DNA of 64,000 nt from Anagrus nilaparvatae (taxonomy: Eukaryota > Arthropoda > Insecta > Hymenoptera > Mymaridae). Below are positions 1 through 12,805 of the stretch, in pieces. The translations under genes were made by a program, and so were the position numbers. Location of the stretch: the NCBI GenBank assembly GCA_022575985.1, contig JAKSXM010000103.1:186001-250000 (forward strand), written 5' to 3'. Within the stretch, counting starts at the first letter, position 1; each line of letters opens with the position of its first letter. Under the pieces are notes generated by a model. The model was given only the letters and a program-made list of their open reading frames with translations. It searched no databases and was not told the DNA's origin.

Positions 1-3000
1 AAAATATTGTATTTTTAGAATCTTTGGATCTACTTGCTTGAAACCATTTGAATTGGTTAAAATTTTTTATAAACCACATTTACTAATAATGAGAGAATAT
101 TCTACGTAGAGAAAAACTTAAACAAATACGGCCCTTCAGGCCAGCGTAATTAAAAAACAAGATATAAATAAATTAAATAAGTATTAAAATTATTGTATAT
201 TTAGAAAAGGTGGATCCACTTTCATGAAACCATTTGAATAGGTTAAAATTTTTATAAAACAAGTTTACTTATAATGAAAAAATATGTAAAATAGAGAAAA
301 ACCTTAACAAATACAGTCCAAAAGGCCTGAGAAATAAAAAAACAAGATATAAAAATATAAATAGGTATCAAAAATATTGTATTTTTAGAATCTTTGGATC
401 TACTTGCTTGAAACCATTTGAATTGGTTAAAATTCTTATAAACCAAGTTTACTTATAATAGAAAAATATATAAAATAGAGAAAAACTTAAACAAATACAG
501 TCCAAAAGGCCTGAGAAATAAAAAAAGATAATATAAAAAATTTAAATAGGTATCAAAATTATTGTATTTTTATAAACGTTGGATCTACTTGCATAAAACC
601 ATTTGAATTGGTTAAAATTTTTATAAACCAATTTTACTAATAATGAGAGAATATTCTACGTAGAGAAAAACTTAAACAAATACGGCCCTTCAGGCCAGCG
701 TAATTAAATAACAAGATATAAATAAATTAAATAAGTATTAAAATTATTGTATATTTAGAAAAGGTGGATCCACTTTCATGAAACCATTTGAATAGGTTAA
801 AATTTTTATAAAACAAGTTTACTTATAATGAAAAAATATTTAAAATAGAGAAAAACCTTAACAAATACAGTCCAAAAGGCCTGAGAAATAAAAAAACAAG
901 ATATAAAAATATAAATAGGTATCAAAAATATTGTATTTTTAGAATCTTTGGATCTACTTGCTTGAAACCATTTGAATTGGTTAAAATTTTTACAAACCAA
1001 TTTTACAAATAATGAGAGAATATTCTACGTAGAGAAGAACTTAAACAAATACGGCCCTTCAGGCCAGCGTAATTAAAAAACAAGATATAAATAAATTAAA
1101 TAAGTATTAAAATTATTGTATATTTAGAAAAGGTGGATCCACTTTCATGAAACCATTTGAATTGGTTAAAATTCTTATAAACCAAGTTTACTTATAATAG
1201 AAAAATATATAAAATAGAGAAAAACTTAAACAAATTTAGTCCAAAAGGCCTGAGAAATAAAAAAACATAATATAAAAAATTTAAATAGGTATCAAAATTA
1301 TTGTATTTTTATAAACGTTGGATCCACTTGCATGAAACCATTTGAATAGGTTAAAATTTTTATAAAACAAGTTTACTTATAATGAAAAAATATGTAAAAT
1401 AGAGAAAAACCTTAACAAATACAGTCCAAAAGGCCTGAGAAATAAAAAAACAATATATAAAAATATAAATAGGTATCAAAAATATTGTATTTTTATAATC
1501 TTTGGATCTACTTGCTTGAAACCATTTGAATTGGTTAAAATTTTTTATAAACCAAATTTACTAATAATGAGAGAATATTCTACGTAGAGAAAAACTTAAA
1601 CAAATAAGGCCCTTCAGGCCAGCGTAATTAAAAAACAAGATATAAATAAATTAAATAAGTATTAAAATTATTGTATATTTAGAAAAGGTCCACTTTCCTG
1701 AAACCATTTGAATAGGTTAAAATTTTTATAAAACAAGTTTACTTATAATGAAAAAATATGTAAAATAGAGAAAAACCTTAACAAATACAGTCCAAAAGGC
1801 CTGAGAAATAAAAAAACAAGATATAAAAATATAAATAGGTAACAAAAATATTGTATTTTTAGAATCTTTGGATCTACTTGCTTGAAACCATTTGAATTGG
1901 TTAAAATTTTTATAAACCAAGTTTACTAATAATAAGAGAATATTCTATGTAGAGGAAAACTAAAACAAATACGGCCCACCAGGCCAGCGTAATTAAAAAG
2001 CAAGATATAAATAAATTAAATAAGTATTAAAATTATTGTATATTTAGAAAAGGTGGATCCACTTTCATGAAACCATTTAAATTGGTTAAAATTCTTATAA
2101 ACCAAGTTTACTTATAATAGAAAAATATATAAAATAGAGAAAAACTTAAACAAATACAGTCCAAAAGGCCTGAGAAATAAAAAAACATAATATAAAAAAT
2201 TTAAATAGGTATCAAAATTATTGTATTTTTATAAACGTTGGATCCACTTGCATGAAACCATTTGAATAGGTTAAAATTATTATAAAACAAGTTTACTTAT
2301 AATGAAAAAATATGTAAAATAGAGAAAAACCTTAACAAATACAGTTCAAAAGGCCTGAGAAATAAAAAAACAATATATAAAAATATAAATAGGTATCAAA
2401 AATATTGTATTTTTAGAATCTTTGGATCTACTTGCTTGAAACCATTTGAATTGGTTAAAATTTTTATAAACCAAATTTACTAATAATGAGAGAATATTCT
2501 ACGTAGAGAAAAACTTAAACAAATACGGCCCTTCAGGCCAGCGTAATTAAAAAACAAGATATAAATAAATTAAATAAGTATTAAAATTATTGTATATTTA
2601 GAAAAGGTGGATCCACTTTCATGAAACCATTTAAATTGGTTAAAATTCTTATAAACCAAGTTTACTTATAATAGAAAAATATATAAAATAGAGAAAAACT
2701 TAAACAAATACAGTCCAAAAGGCCTGAGAAATAAATAAACATAATTTAAAAAGTTAATTAAGTATCAAAATTATTGTATTTTTATAAACGTTGGATCTAC
2801 TTGCATAAAACCATTTGAATTGGTTAAAATTTTTACAAACCAATTTTACAAATAATGAGAGAATATTCTACGTAGAGAAGAACTTAAACAAATACGGCCC
2901 TTTAGGCCAGCGTAATTAAAAAACAAGATATAAATAAATTAAATAAGTATTAAAATTATTGTATATTTAGAAAAGGTGGATCCACTTTCATGAAACCATT

Positions 3001-6000
3001 TGAATTGGTTAAAATTCTTATAAACCAAGTTTACTTATAATAGAAAAATATATAAAATAGAGAAAAACTTAAACAAATACAGTCCAAAAGGCCTGAGAAA
3101 TAAAAAAACATAATATAAAAAATTTAAATAGGTATCAAAATTATTGTATTTTTATAAACGTTGGATCCACTTGCATGAAACCATTTGAATAGGTTAAAAT
3201 TTTTATAAAACAAGTTTACTTATAATGAAAAAATATGTAAAATAGAGAAAAACCTTAACAAATACAGTCCAAAAGGCCTGAGAAATAAAAAAACAATATA
3301 TAAAAATATAAATAGGTATCAAAAATATTGTATTTTTTGAATCTTTGGATCTACTTGCTTGAAACCATTTGAATTGGTTAAAATTCTTATAAACCAAGTT
3401 TACTTATAATAGAAAAATATATAAAATAGAGAAAAACTTAAACAAATACAGTCCAAAAGGCCTGAGAAATAAAAAAAGATAATATAAAAAATTTAAATAG
3501 GTATCAAAATTATTGTATTTTTATAAACGTTGGATCCACTTGCATGAAACCATTTGAATAGGTTAAAATTTTTATAAAACAAGTTTACTTATAATGAAAA
3601 AATATGTAAAATAGAGAAAAACCTTAACAAATACAGTCCAAAAGGCCTGAGAAATAAAAAAACAATATATAAAAATATAAATAGGTATCAAAAATATTGT
3701 ATTTTTAGAATCTTTGGATCTACTTGCTTGAAACCATTTGAATTGGTTAAAATTCTTATAAACCAAGTTTACTTATAATAGAAAAATATATAAAATAGAG
3801 AAAAACTTAAACAAATACAGTCCAAAAGGCCTGAGAAATAAAAAAAGATAATATAAAAAATTTAAATAGGTATCAAAATTATTGTATTTTTATAAACGTT
3901 GGATCCACTTGCATGAAACCATTTGAATAGGTTAAAATTTTTATAAAACAAGTTTACTTATAATGAAAAAATATGTAAAATAGAGAAAAACCTAAACAAA
4001 TACAGTCAAAAAGGCCTGAGAAATAAAAAAAGATAATATAAAAAATTTAAATAGGTATCAAAATTATTGTATTTTTATAAACGTTGGATCCACTTGCATG
4101 AAACCATTTGAATAGGTTAAAATTTTTATAAAACAAGTTTACTTATAATGAAAAAATATGTAAAATAGAGAAAAACCTAAACAAATACAGTCAAAAAGGC
4201 CTGAGAAATAAAAAAAGATAATATAAAAAAATTAAATAGGTATCAAAATTATTGTATTTTTATAAACGTTGGATCCACTTGCATGAAACCATTTGAATAG
4301 GTTAAAATTTTTATAAAACAAGTTTACTTATAATGAAAAAATATGTAAAATAGAGAAAAACCTTAACAAATACAGTCCAAAAGGCCTGAGAAATAAAAAA
4401 ACAATATATAAAAATATAAATAGGTATCAAAAATATTGTATTTTTAGAATCTTTGGATCTACTTGCTTGAAACCATTTGAATTGGTTAAAATTTTTTATA
4501 AACCACATTTACTAATAATGAGAGAATATTCTACGTAGAGAAAAACTTAAACAAATACGGCCCTTCAGGCCAGCGTAATTAAAAAACAAGATATAAATAA
4601 ATTAAATAAGTATTAAAATTATTGTATATTTAGAAAAGGTGGATCCACTTTCATGAAACCATTTGAATAGGTTAAAATTTTTATAAAACAAGTTTACTTA
4701 TAATGAAAAAATATGTAAAATAGAGAAAAACCTAAACAAATACAGTCCAAAAGGCCTGAGAAATAAAAAAACAAGATATAAAAATATAAATAGGTATCAA
4801 AAATATTGTATTTTTAGAATCTTTGGATCTACTTGCTTGAAACCATTTGAATTGGTTAAAATTCTTATAAACCAAGTTTACTTATAATAGAAAAATATAT
4901 AAAATAGAGAAAAACTTAAACAAATACAGTCCAAAAGGCCTGAGAAATAAAAAAAGATAATATAAAAAATTTAAATAGGTATCAAAATTATTGTATTTTT
5001 ATAAACGTTGGATCTACTTGCATAAAACCATTTGAATTGGTTAAAATTTTTATAAACCAATTTTACTAATAATGAGAGAATATTCTACGTAGAGAAAAAC
5101 TTAAACAAATACGGCCCTTCAGGCCAGCGTAATTAAATAACAAGATATAAATAAATTAAATAAGTATTAAAATTATTGTATATTTAGAAAAGGTGGATCC
5201 ACTTTCATGAAACCATTTGAATAGGTTAAAATTTTTATAAAACAAGTTTACTTATAATGAAAAAATATTTAAAATAGAGAAAAACCTTAACAAATACAGT
5301 CCAAAAGGCCTGAGAAATAAAAAAACAAGATATAAAAATATAAATAGGTATCAAAAATATTGTATTTTTAGAATCTTTGGATCTACTTGCTTGAAACCAT
5401 TTGAATTGGTTAAAATTTTTACAAACCAATTTTACAAATAATGAGAGAATATTCTACGTAGAGAAGAACTTAAACAAATACGGCCCTTCAGGCCAGCGTA
5501 ATTAAAAAACAAGATATAAATAAATTAAATAAGTATTAAAATTATTGTATATTTAGAAAAGGTGGATCCACTTTCATGAAACCATTTGAATTGGTTAAAA
5601 TTCTTATAAACCAAGTTTACTTATAATAGAAAAATATATAAAATAGAGAAAAACTTAAACAATTTTAGTCCAAAAGGCCTGAGAAATAAAAAAACATAAT
5701 ATAAAAAATTTAAATAGGTATCAAAATTATTGTATTTTTATAAACGTTGGATCCACTTGCATGAAACCATTTGAATAGGTTAAAATTTTTATAAAACAAG
5801 TTTACTTATAATGAAAAAATATGTAAAATAGAGAAAAACCTTAACAAATACAGTCCAAAAGGCCTGAGAAATAAAAAAACAATATATAAAAATATAAATA
5901 GGTATCAAAAATATTGTATTTTTAGAATCTTTGGATCTACTTGCTTGAAACCATTTGAATTGGTTAAAATTTTTTATAAACCACATTTACTAATAATGAG

Positions 6001-8360
6001 AGAATATTCTACGTAGAGAAAAACTTAAACAAATACGGCCCTTCAGGCCAGCGTAATTAAAAAACAAGATATAAATAAATTAAATAAGTATTAAAATTAT
6101 TGTATATTTAGAAAAGGTGGATCCACTTTCATGAAACCATTTGAATAGGTTAAAATTTTTATAAAACAAGTTTACTTATAATGACAAAATATGTAAAATA
6201 GAGAAAAACCTTAACAAATACAGTCCAAAAGGCCTGAGAAATAAAAAAACAAGATATAAAAATATAAATAGGTATCAAAAATATTGTATTTTTAGAATCT
6301 TTGGATCTACTTGCTTGAAACCATTTGAATTGGTTAAAATTCTTATAAACCAAGTTTACTTATAATAGAAAAATATATAAAATAGAGAAAAACTTAAACA
6401 AATACAGTCCAAAAGGCCTGAGAAATAAAAAAAGATAATATAAAAAATTTAAATAGGTATCAAAATTATTGTATTTTTATAAACGTTGGATCCACTTGCA
6501 TGAAACCATTTGAATAGGTTAAAATTTTTATAAAACAAGTTTACTTATAATGAAAAAATATGTAAAATAGAGAAAAACCTAAACAAATACAGTCAAAAAG
6601 GCCTGAGAAACAAAAAAAAAAACAAGATATAAAAAATTTAATTAGGTATCAAAATTATTGTATTTTTATAAACGTTGGATCTACTTGCATAAAACCATTT
6701 GAATTGGTTAAAATTTTTATAAACCAAGTTTACTAATAATAAGAGAATATTCTATGTAGAGGAAAACTAAAACAAATACGGCCCACCAGGCCAGCGTAAT
6801 TAAAAAGCAAGATATAAATAAATTAAATAAGTATTAAAATTATTGTATATTTAGAAAAGGTGGATCCACTTTCATGAAACCATTTAAATTGGTTAAAATT
6901 CTTATAAACCAAGTTTACTTATAATAGAAAAATATATAAAATAGAGAAAAACTTAAACAAATACAGTCCAAAAGGCCTGAGAAATAAAAAAACATAATAT
7001 AAAAAATTTAAATAGGTATCAAAATTATTGTATTTTTATAAACGTTGGATCCACTTGCATGAAACCATTTGAATAGGTTAAAATTTTTATAAAACAAGTT
7101 TACTTATAATGAAAAAATATGTAAAATAGAGAAAAACCTAAACAAATACAGTCAAAAAGGCCTGAGAAATAAAAAAAGATAATATAAAAAATTTAAATAG
7201 GTATCAAAATTATTGTATTTTTATAAACGTTGGATCCACTTGCATGAAACCATTTGAATAGGTTAAAATTTTTATAAAACAAGTTTACTTATAATGAAAA
7301 AATATGTAAAATAGAGAAAAACCTTAACAAATACAGTCCAAAAGGCCTGAGAAATAAAAAAACAATATATAAAAATATAAATAGGTATCAAAAATATTGT
7401 ATTTTTAGAATCTTTGGATCTACTTGCTTGAAACCATTTGAATTGGTTAAAATTTTTTATAAACCAAATTTACTAATAATGAGAGAATATTCTACGTAGA
7501 GAAAAACTTAAACAAATACGGCCCTTCAGGCCAGCGTAATTAAAAAACAAGATATAAATAAATTAAATAAGTATTAAAATTATTGTATATTTAGAAAAGG
7601 TGGATCCACTTTCATGAAACCATTTGAATAGGTTAAAATTTTTATAAAACAAGTTTACTTATAATGAAAAAATATGTAAAATAGAGAAAAACCTTAACAA
7701 ATACAGTCCAAAAGGCCTGAGAAATAAAAAAACAAGATATAAAAATATAAATAGGTATCAAAAATATTGTATTTTTAGAATCTTTGGATGTACTTGCTTT
7801 AAACCATTTGAATTGGTTAAAATTCTTATAAACCAAGTTTACTTATAATAGAAAAATATATAAAATAGAGAAAAACTTAAACAAATACAGTCCAAAAGGC
7901 CTGAGAAATAAAAAAAGATAATATAAAAAATTTAAATAGGTATCAAAATGATTGTATTTTTATAAACGTTGGATCCACTTGCATGAAACCATTTGAATAG
8001 GTTATAAAACAAGTTTACTTATAATGAAAAAATATGTAAAATAGAGAAAAACCTAAACAAATACAGTCAAAAAGGCCTGAGAAATAAAAAAACAAGATAT
8101 AAAAAATTTAATTAGGTATCAAAATTATTGTATTTTTATTAACAGTGGATCTACTTGCATAAAACCATTTGAATTGGTTAAAATTTTTATAAACCAATTT
8201 TACTAATAATGAGAGAATATTCTACGTAGAGAAAAACTTAAACAAATACGGCCCTTCAGGCCAGCGTAATTAAAAAACAAGATATAAATAAATTAAATAA
8301 GTATTAAAATTATTGTATATTTAGAAAAGGTGGATCCACTTTCATGAAACCATTTGAATA
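1..8360. repeat. AT-rich ~185-bp satellite array, left block
   Basis: Tandem head-to-tail monomers of about 184-185 bp fill this block and run off the left edge. Equivalent points recur at spacings that are multiples of about 184.7 bp (369, 554, 739, 924, 1477). Nearly every monomer carries GGATC(C/T) followed by an AACCATTTGAA(T/A)(T/A)GGTT stretch. Three monomer types can be told apart: one with a GGCCCTTCAGGCCAGCG core and CTACGTAG; one with GTCCAAAAGGCCTGAG and AAAAATATGTAAAATAG; and one with the same GGCCTGAG core but AAAAATATATAAAATAG. A longer periodicity is visible: positions 1 to about 1.7 kb reappear about 4429 bp later, including a shared variant at 806 and 5235. I see no gene. Such arrays are typical of centromeric or heterochromatic DNA, but location on the chromosome is inference. 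Confidence 0.97.
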
Positions 8361-9472
8361 CCCACTCCGCATCGACACAGGAATTTTGGAGGACTAACCT
8401 GGAAATAAGGTCTATTTCCGTGTTAGAAACTGGAAATTACTATATTTCCTTTTTCAAAACTAGAAAAGAAGCAATTTCTGTGTTACGATACAGAAACGAC
8501 TTATTTCTTGGTTTTAAAACAAGAAATTAAATGTTCGGAAAAAAAAGCAAATCGATTCCTTGAATGAAAACTAGAAATAAGTCGTTTCTGTTTTATAAAA
8601 CATAAATTTATTGATTTCTGGTTTTCAAACTAGGAATCAGATATTAGAAAATATGTGTGATACAATTTCTTGATTCAAAACAAGAAAAATTTTTATTTTT
8701 TGAAAAAAGTTAAAAAATTATTTTTTGATGTACTTACGGGGTTTTTTGGGTGCGCTAAGCTCAAATTTAATAATAAAAATTTAAAAATCGGAACCAATGA
8801 CCCTGAAACCGCAAAATTCGGTAAAAAAGTATGATTTTTAAAACTTAAAAAAAATTTTTTTGTTACATGGCTTTCGGGGTTACGAATTATGCTGATCCCG
8901 AATTCCTCAGCCAAAATTGAATTAATGTCACCCAAAACCGTAAAATACGGTAAAAATATTATTTTTTACAATTTTAATGGAATATTTTTGACTGTGGTAC
9001 CTAGGGTCTTGGATTATCCTAAAACCGGATGTCTCGGCCAAATTTTGAAAAAAATGGATCCCGAAACCGTAAAATTCGGTAAAAATATGTTTACTTTAAA
9101 AAATTTTTGTTAATTATTTTTAGCTGCGGTACTTGGGGATTTAGACTAAACTAAAATTCAAATTTCTGAAACTTTAAATCAATCTTTTGATTAAATTTAA
9201 ATCACGGACCTAGAAATCGGAAAATTCGGTAAAGATAATATTATCTAAAAAAGTCTTGATCAATTTTCCTTTACTACGGTACGAATGAAGAACCCGAAAT
9301 TCTTGAACAATTTACTAAAATTTTTTATCATTAAAAAATTAATAACTGATAAATCCGGTAAAAATCTAAAAAATAATCAGCAATCTTATATCAAATTAAT
9401 AAGTTTCTAATAATGGGTTCCATAAAATGCTATAGTTTTTTTACCATTCATTTTTAATCTATACTATAAATT
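8361..9472 (+). repeat. Left inverted arm of the foldback element
   Basis: This arm is about 1.1 kb. The outer 330 bp contain a run of short variants of AGAAATAAGTCGTTTCTG and AACTAGAAA. The inner part has about five copies of a roughly 130-bp unit, each with CCGTAAAATTCGGTAAAAA or a variant (near 8812, 8938, 9066, 9209, 9350). A reading frame of 80 codons on the minus strand (8693-8935) has a nearly identical partner in the right arm. It was not recognised and may be only a consequence of arm identity. Confidence 0.88.
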
Positions 9473-10395
9473 CAGCCTTACATCCAAATAACCTAAGGAT
9501 GTCGTATAAAAAACAATACTTTGAGCCTTACACCCACATAACCTAAGAAAGTGGTTTATAATAAAAAAACGACACGTCAATCATTACACTAACATAACCT
9601 AATCAGAAGTGTATAATAAAGAAACGACACGTCAAGCATTACAATAGCGTGACCTAAGGAAGTATTCTATAAGAAAAAAACGACACGTCAAGCCTTACAC
9701 TAACATAACCTAAGAAATAAGTAGGTTATAATAAAATACGACACGTCAAGCCTTACAGTAGCGTAACCTAAGGAAGTAGGCTATAATAAAATACGACACG
9801 TCAAGCCTTACAGTAGCGTAACCTAAGGAAGTAGGCTATAATAAAGAACGACACGTCAAGCCTTACAGTAGCGTAACCTAAGGAAGTAGGCTATAATAAA
9901 AAACGACACGCCAAGCCTTACAGTAGCGTAACCTAAGTAAGTAGGCTATAATAAAGAACGACACGTCAAGCCTTACAGTAGCGTAACCTAAGGAAGTAGG
10001 CTATAATAAAAAACGACACGTCAAGACTTACAGTAACATAACCTAAGGAAGTAGGCTATAATAAAAAACGACACGTCAAGCCTTACAGTAGCGTAACCTA
10101 AGGAAGTAGGCTATAATAAAGAACGACACGTCAAGCCTTACAGTAGCGTAACCTAAGGAAGTAGGCTATAATAAAATACGACACGTCAAGCCTTACAGTA
10201 GCGTAACCTAAGGAAGTAGGCTATAATAAAGAACGACACGTCAAGCCTTACAGTAGCGTAACCTAAGGATGTAGGCTATAATAAAGAACGACACGTCAAG
10301 CCTTACAGTAGCGTAACCTAAGGAAGTAGGTTATAATAAAAAACGACACGTCAAGCTTTACAGTAACTTAACCTAAGGAATTAGGCTTAATCTAA
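9473..10395 (+). repeat. ~55-bp minisatellite, left array of the foldback element
   Basis: About 16 tandem copies are present with a period of 55 bp (for example ACACGTCAAG at 9741, 9796 and 9851). Each reads roughly ACGACACGTCAAGCCTTACA, then GTAGCGTAACCTAAGGAAGT, then AGGCTATAATAAA. The central copies are almost identical, and divergence is higher at the outer end. Confidence 0.93.
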
Positions 10396-11417
10396 GGAAG
10401 TAGGGTTTAATTAAATTATTATCGGTTATTTATATTTTTTGGGTCACTAAACCCGAATATCATGTTTGTTTTTACTTAAAATGCACCAGTTGCCCACATT
10501 AAATATCTTTAGGTAATTGCTACGCATTCATCTTCTATTGTGGGGAATAAGTACAATTTATGTCGTAATCGTGTTCAGTAGAGCGTGTTTTAATTTTTTT
10601 TTTTCGAGATTTTTTTGCTCTCCCCACATTTGGATATTTTGGTCATAAAAACACCCCATCTTTAAGGATTTTACCCGTACTACCGAGCACTTAAAGTTTC
10701 CCATTTAAATAACATGGGAATTTTGACTTATCAGTTTTCTAATTTTTTACATGCTTTAAAAGTTTTTTAAACACTAGCCAGCAAATAGAAAATGATATTT
10801 AGACATATAATATTAAAAAATGATCATTTTATTTTTTTTTTTTAATACTTTTGTTCATTCCTTTTTAAATCAATTTAATAATAAAAATATATAATACAGA
10901 AAATATAGTAAATTTAATAACTAGAGTGCAGACTTAGTTGGGTATTTAAATTTAATATTAAATTTTGAAAAAGAAAATGTCTGAAATTTACTAAAATTTG
11001 TTTATAGGAAACTCTGGAAATTCAGGAAATTTGGTTGAAACACTAAAAAAGTACTGGGAAATTTTAAAAAATAGTCTGGAAAGTCAGGGAATTTTAAAAC
11101 TTCACTTCCGTGTCCACCCTGACTATACCATTGCATTAGGTTATGTTGGTGTAACTCTTGTGCTAAATTTTTGTATCAATCTAATGCTTTCAAAAATTAT
11201 AAAAAATATCTAAATTTTTATTATTTTTGGACGTAATACATAATACTTTTCAATGAAAGTAATAATTTCAGAAAACTCGGTTTTAATAGATTTATTGGAT
11301 ATGATAATTAAGGATTTGAAAAATTTTTTAATAAAGTTTTTGTCACCAAAAAAAAACTCGAAAAAAACTGACCTGATACTTAATTATTTGAAAAGTTTTG
11401 TCTCCAAATTTTACGTT
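10396..11417. other. Central spacer of the foldback element
   Basis: About 1 kb of AT-rich sequence separates the two opposed arrays. The stretch at about 10998-11120 (GGAAACTCTGGAAATTCAGG and CTGGAAAGTCAGGGAATTTT, ending CCACCCTG) resembles the ends of some hAT-like DNA transposons, which often carry CCCTGACTTTCC-type repeats next to a CAGGGTGG terminus. A degenerate copy of the 55-bp repeat follows at about 11130-11165, so this piece probably landed inside the array. No matching second end was found. A 71-codon frame at 10998-11213 crosses this junction and is not considered a gene. Confidence 0.5.
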
Positions 11418-12805
11418 GTGTTGATGTAAGTCTTGACGTGTCATTTTTTATCATAACCTACTTCCTTAGGTTAAGTTACTGTAAGGCTTGACGTGTCATT
11501 TTTATTATAGCCTACTTCCTTAGGTTATGTTACTGTAAGGCTTGACGTGTCGTTTTTTATTATAACCTACTTCCTTAGGTTACGCTACTGTAAGGTTTGA
11601 CGTGTCGTTTTTTATTATAGTCTACTTCCTTAGGTTATGTTAGTGTAAGGCTTAACGTGTTGTTTTTCATTACAGTTTACTTCCTTAGGTTATGTTAGTG
11701 TAATGCTTTACGTGTCGTTTTTTTCTTATCGAATACTTCCTTAGGTAACGCTAGTGTAAGGCTTAACGTATTCTTTTTTGTTATAGGCTACTTCCCTAGG
11801 TCACGCTAGTGTAAGTCTTAACATGTCGTTATTTTATTATATCATAATTCCTTAGGTTATTTTAGTGTAAGGCTTGTCGTGTCGTTTTTTTCTTATAGAA
11901 TACTTCCTTAGGTCACGCTAGTGTAAGGGTTAACGTGTTGTTTTTTATTATACTCTACTTCCTTAGGTTATGTTAGTGTAAGGCTTGACGTGTCGTATTT
12001 TTCTTTTAGAATACTTCCTTAGGTCATGCTAGTGTAAGGCTTAACGTGTTGTTTATCATTACTGTCTACTTTCTTAGGTTATTTTAGTTATACTTCCTTA
12101 GATCACGCTAGTGTAAGGCTTAACGTGTTGTTTTTTATTATACTCTACTTCCTTAGGTTATGTTAGTGTAAGGCTTAACGTGTTGTTTTTCATTACAGTT
12201 TACTTCCTTAGGTTATGTTAGTGTAATGCTTTACGTGTCGTTTTTTTCTTATCGAATACTTCCTTAGGTAACGCTAGTGTAAGGCTTAACGTATTCTTTT
12301 TTGTTATAGGCTACTTCCCTAGGTCACGCTAGTGTAAGTCTTAACATGTCGTTATTTTATTATATCATAATTCCTTAGGTTATTTTAGTGTAAGGCTTGT
12401 CGTGTCGTTTTTTTCTTATACTCTACTTCCTTAGGTTATATTAGTGTAAGGCTTGACGTGTCGTGATTTTATTATATCCTACTTCCTTAGGTTATGTTAG
12501 TGTAAGGCTTGACGTGTCGTTATTTTATTATATCCTGCTGCCTTCAGTTATGTTAGTGTAAGGCTTGACGTTTCATTTTTTATTATAGTCTCTTTCCTTA
12601 GGTTACGCTAGTGTAAGGCATGATGAATCGTTCCTTTTTTTATTTTCTTAGGTTATGTTAGTGTAAGGTTTAGATGATTTTAGTGTAATTCTTGACGTAT
12701 CGTTTCTTTAGTATAGACTTCTTTATTAGGTTATGTTAGTGCAATGATTGACGTGTCGTTTTTTATTATAAACCACTTTCTTAGGTTTTTCGGATGTAAG
12801 GCTGA
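11418..12805 (-). repeat. ~55-bp minisatellite, right array of the foldback element
   Basis: About 24 copies of the same repeat lie in opposite orientation (CTTCCTTAGGTTATG, then TTAGTGTAAGGCTTGACGTG). Copies are clearly more diverged than on the left. A block at about 11651-11893 is repeated almost exactly at about 12173-12415 (offset 522), showing a later internal multi-copy duplication. Confidence 0.92.

Noticed and set aside
9473..12805. CRISPR-like appearance of regularly spaced repeats.
   Set aside because: The 55-bp units are contiguous with no unique spacers, lie inside a eukaryotic transposable element, and no cas-like genes are present.
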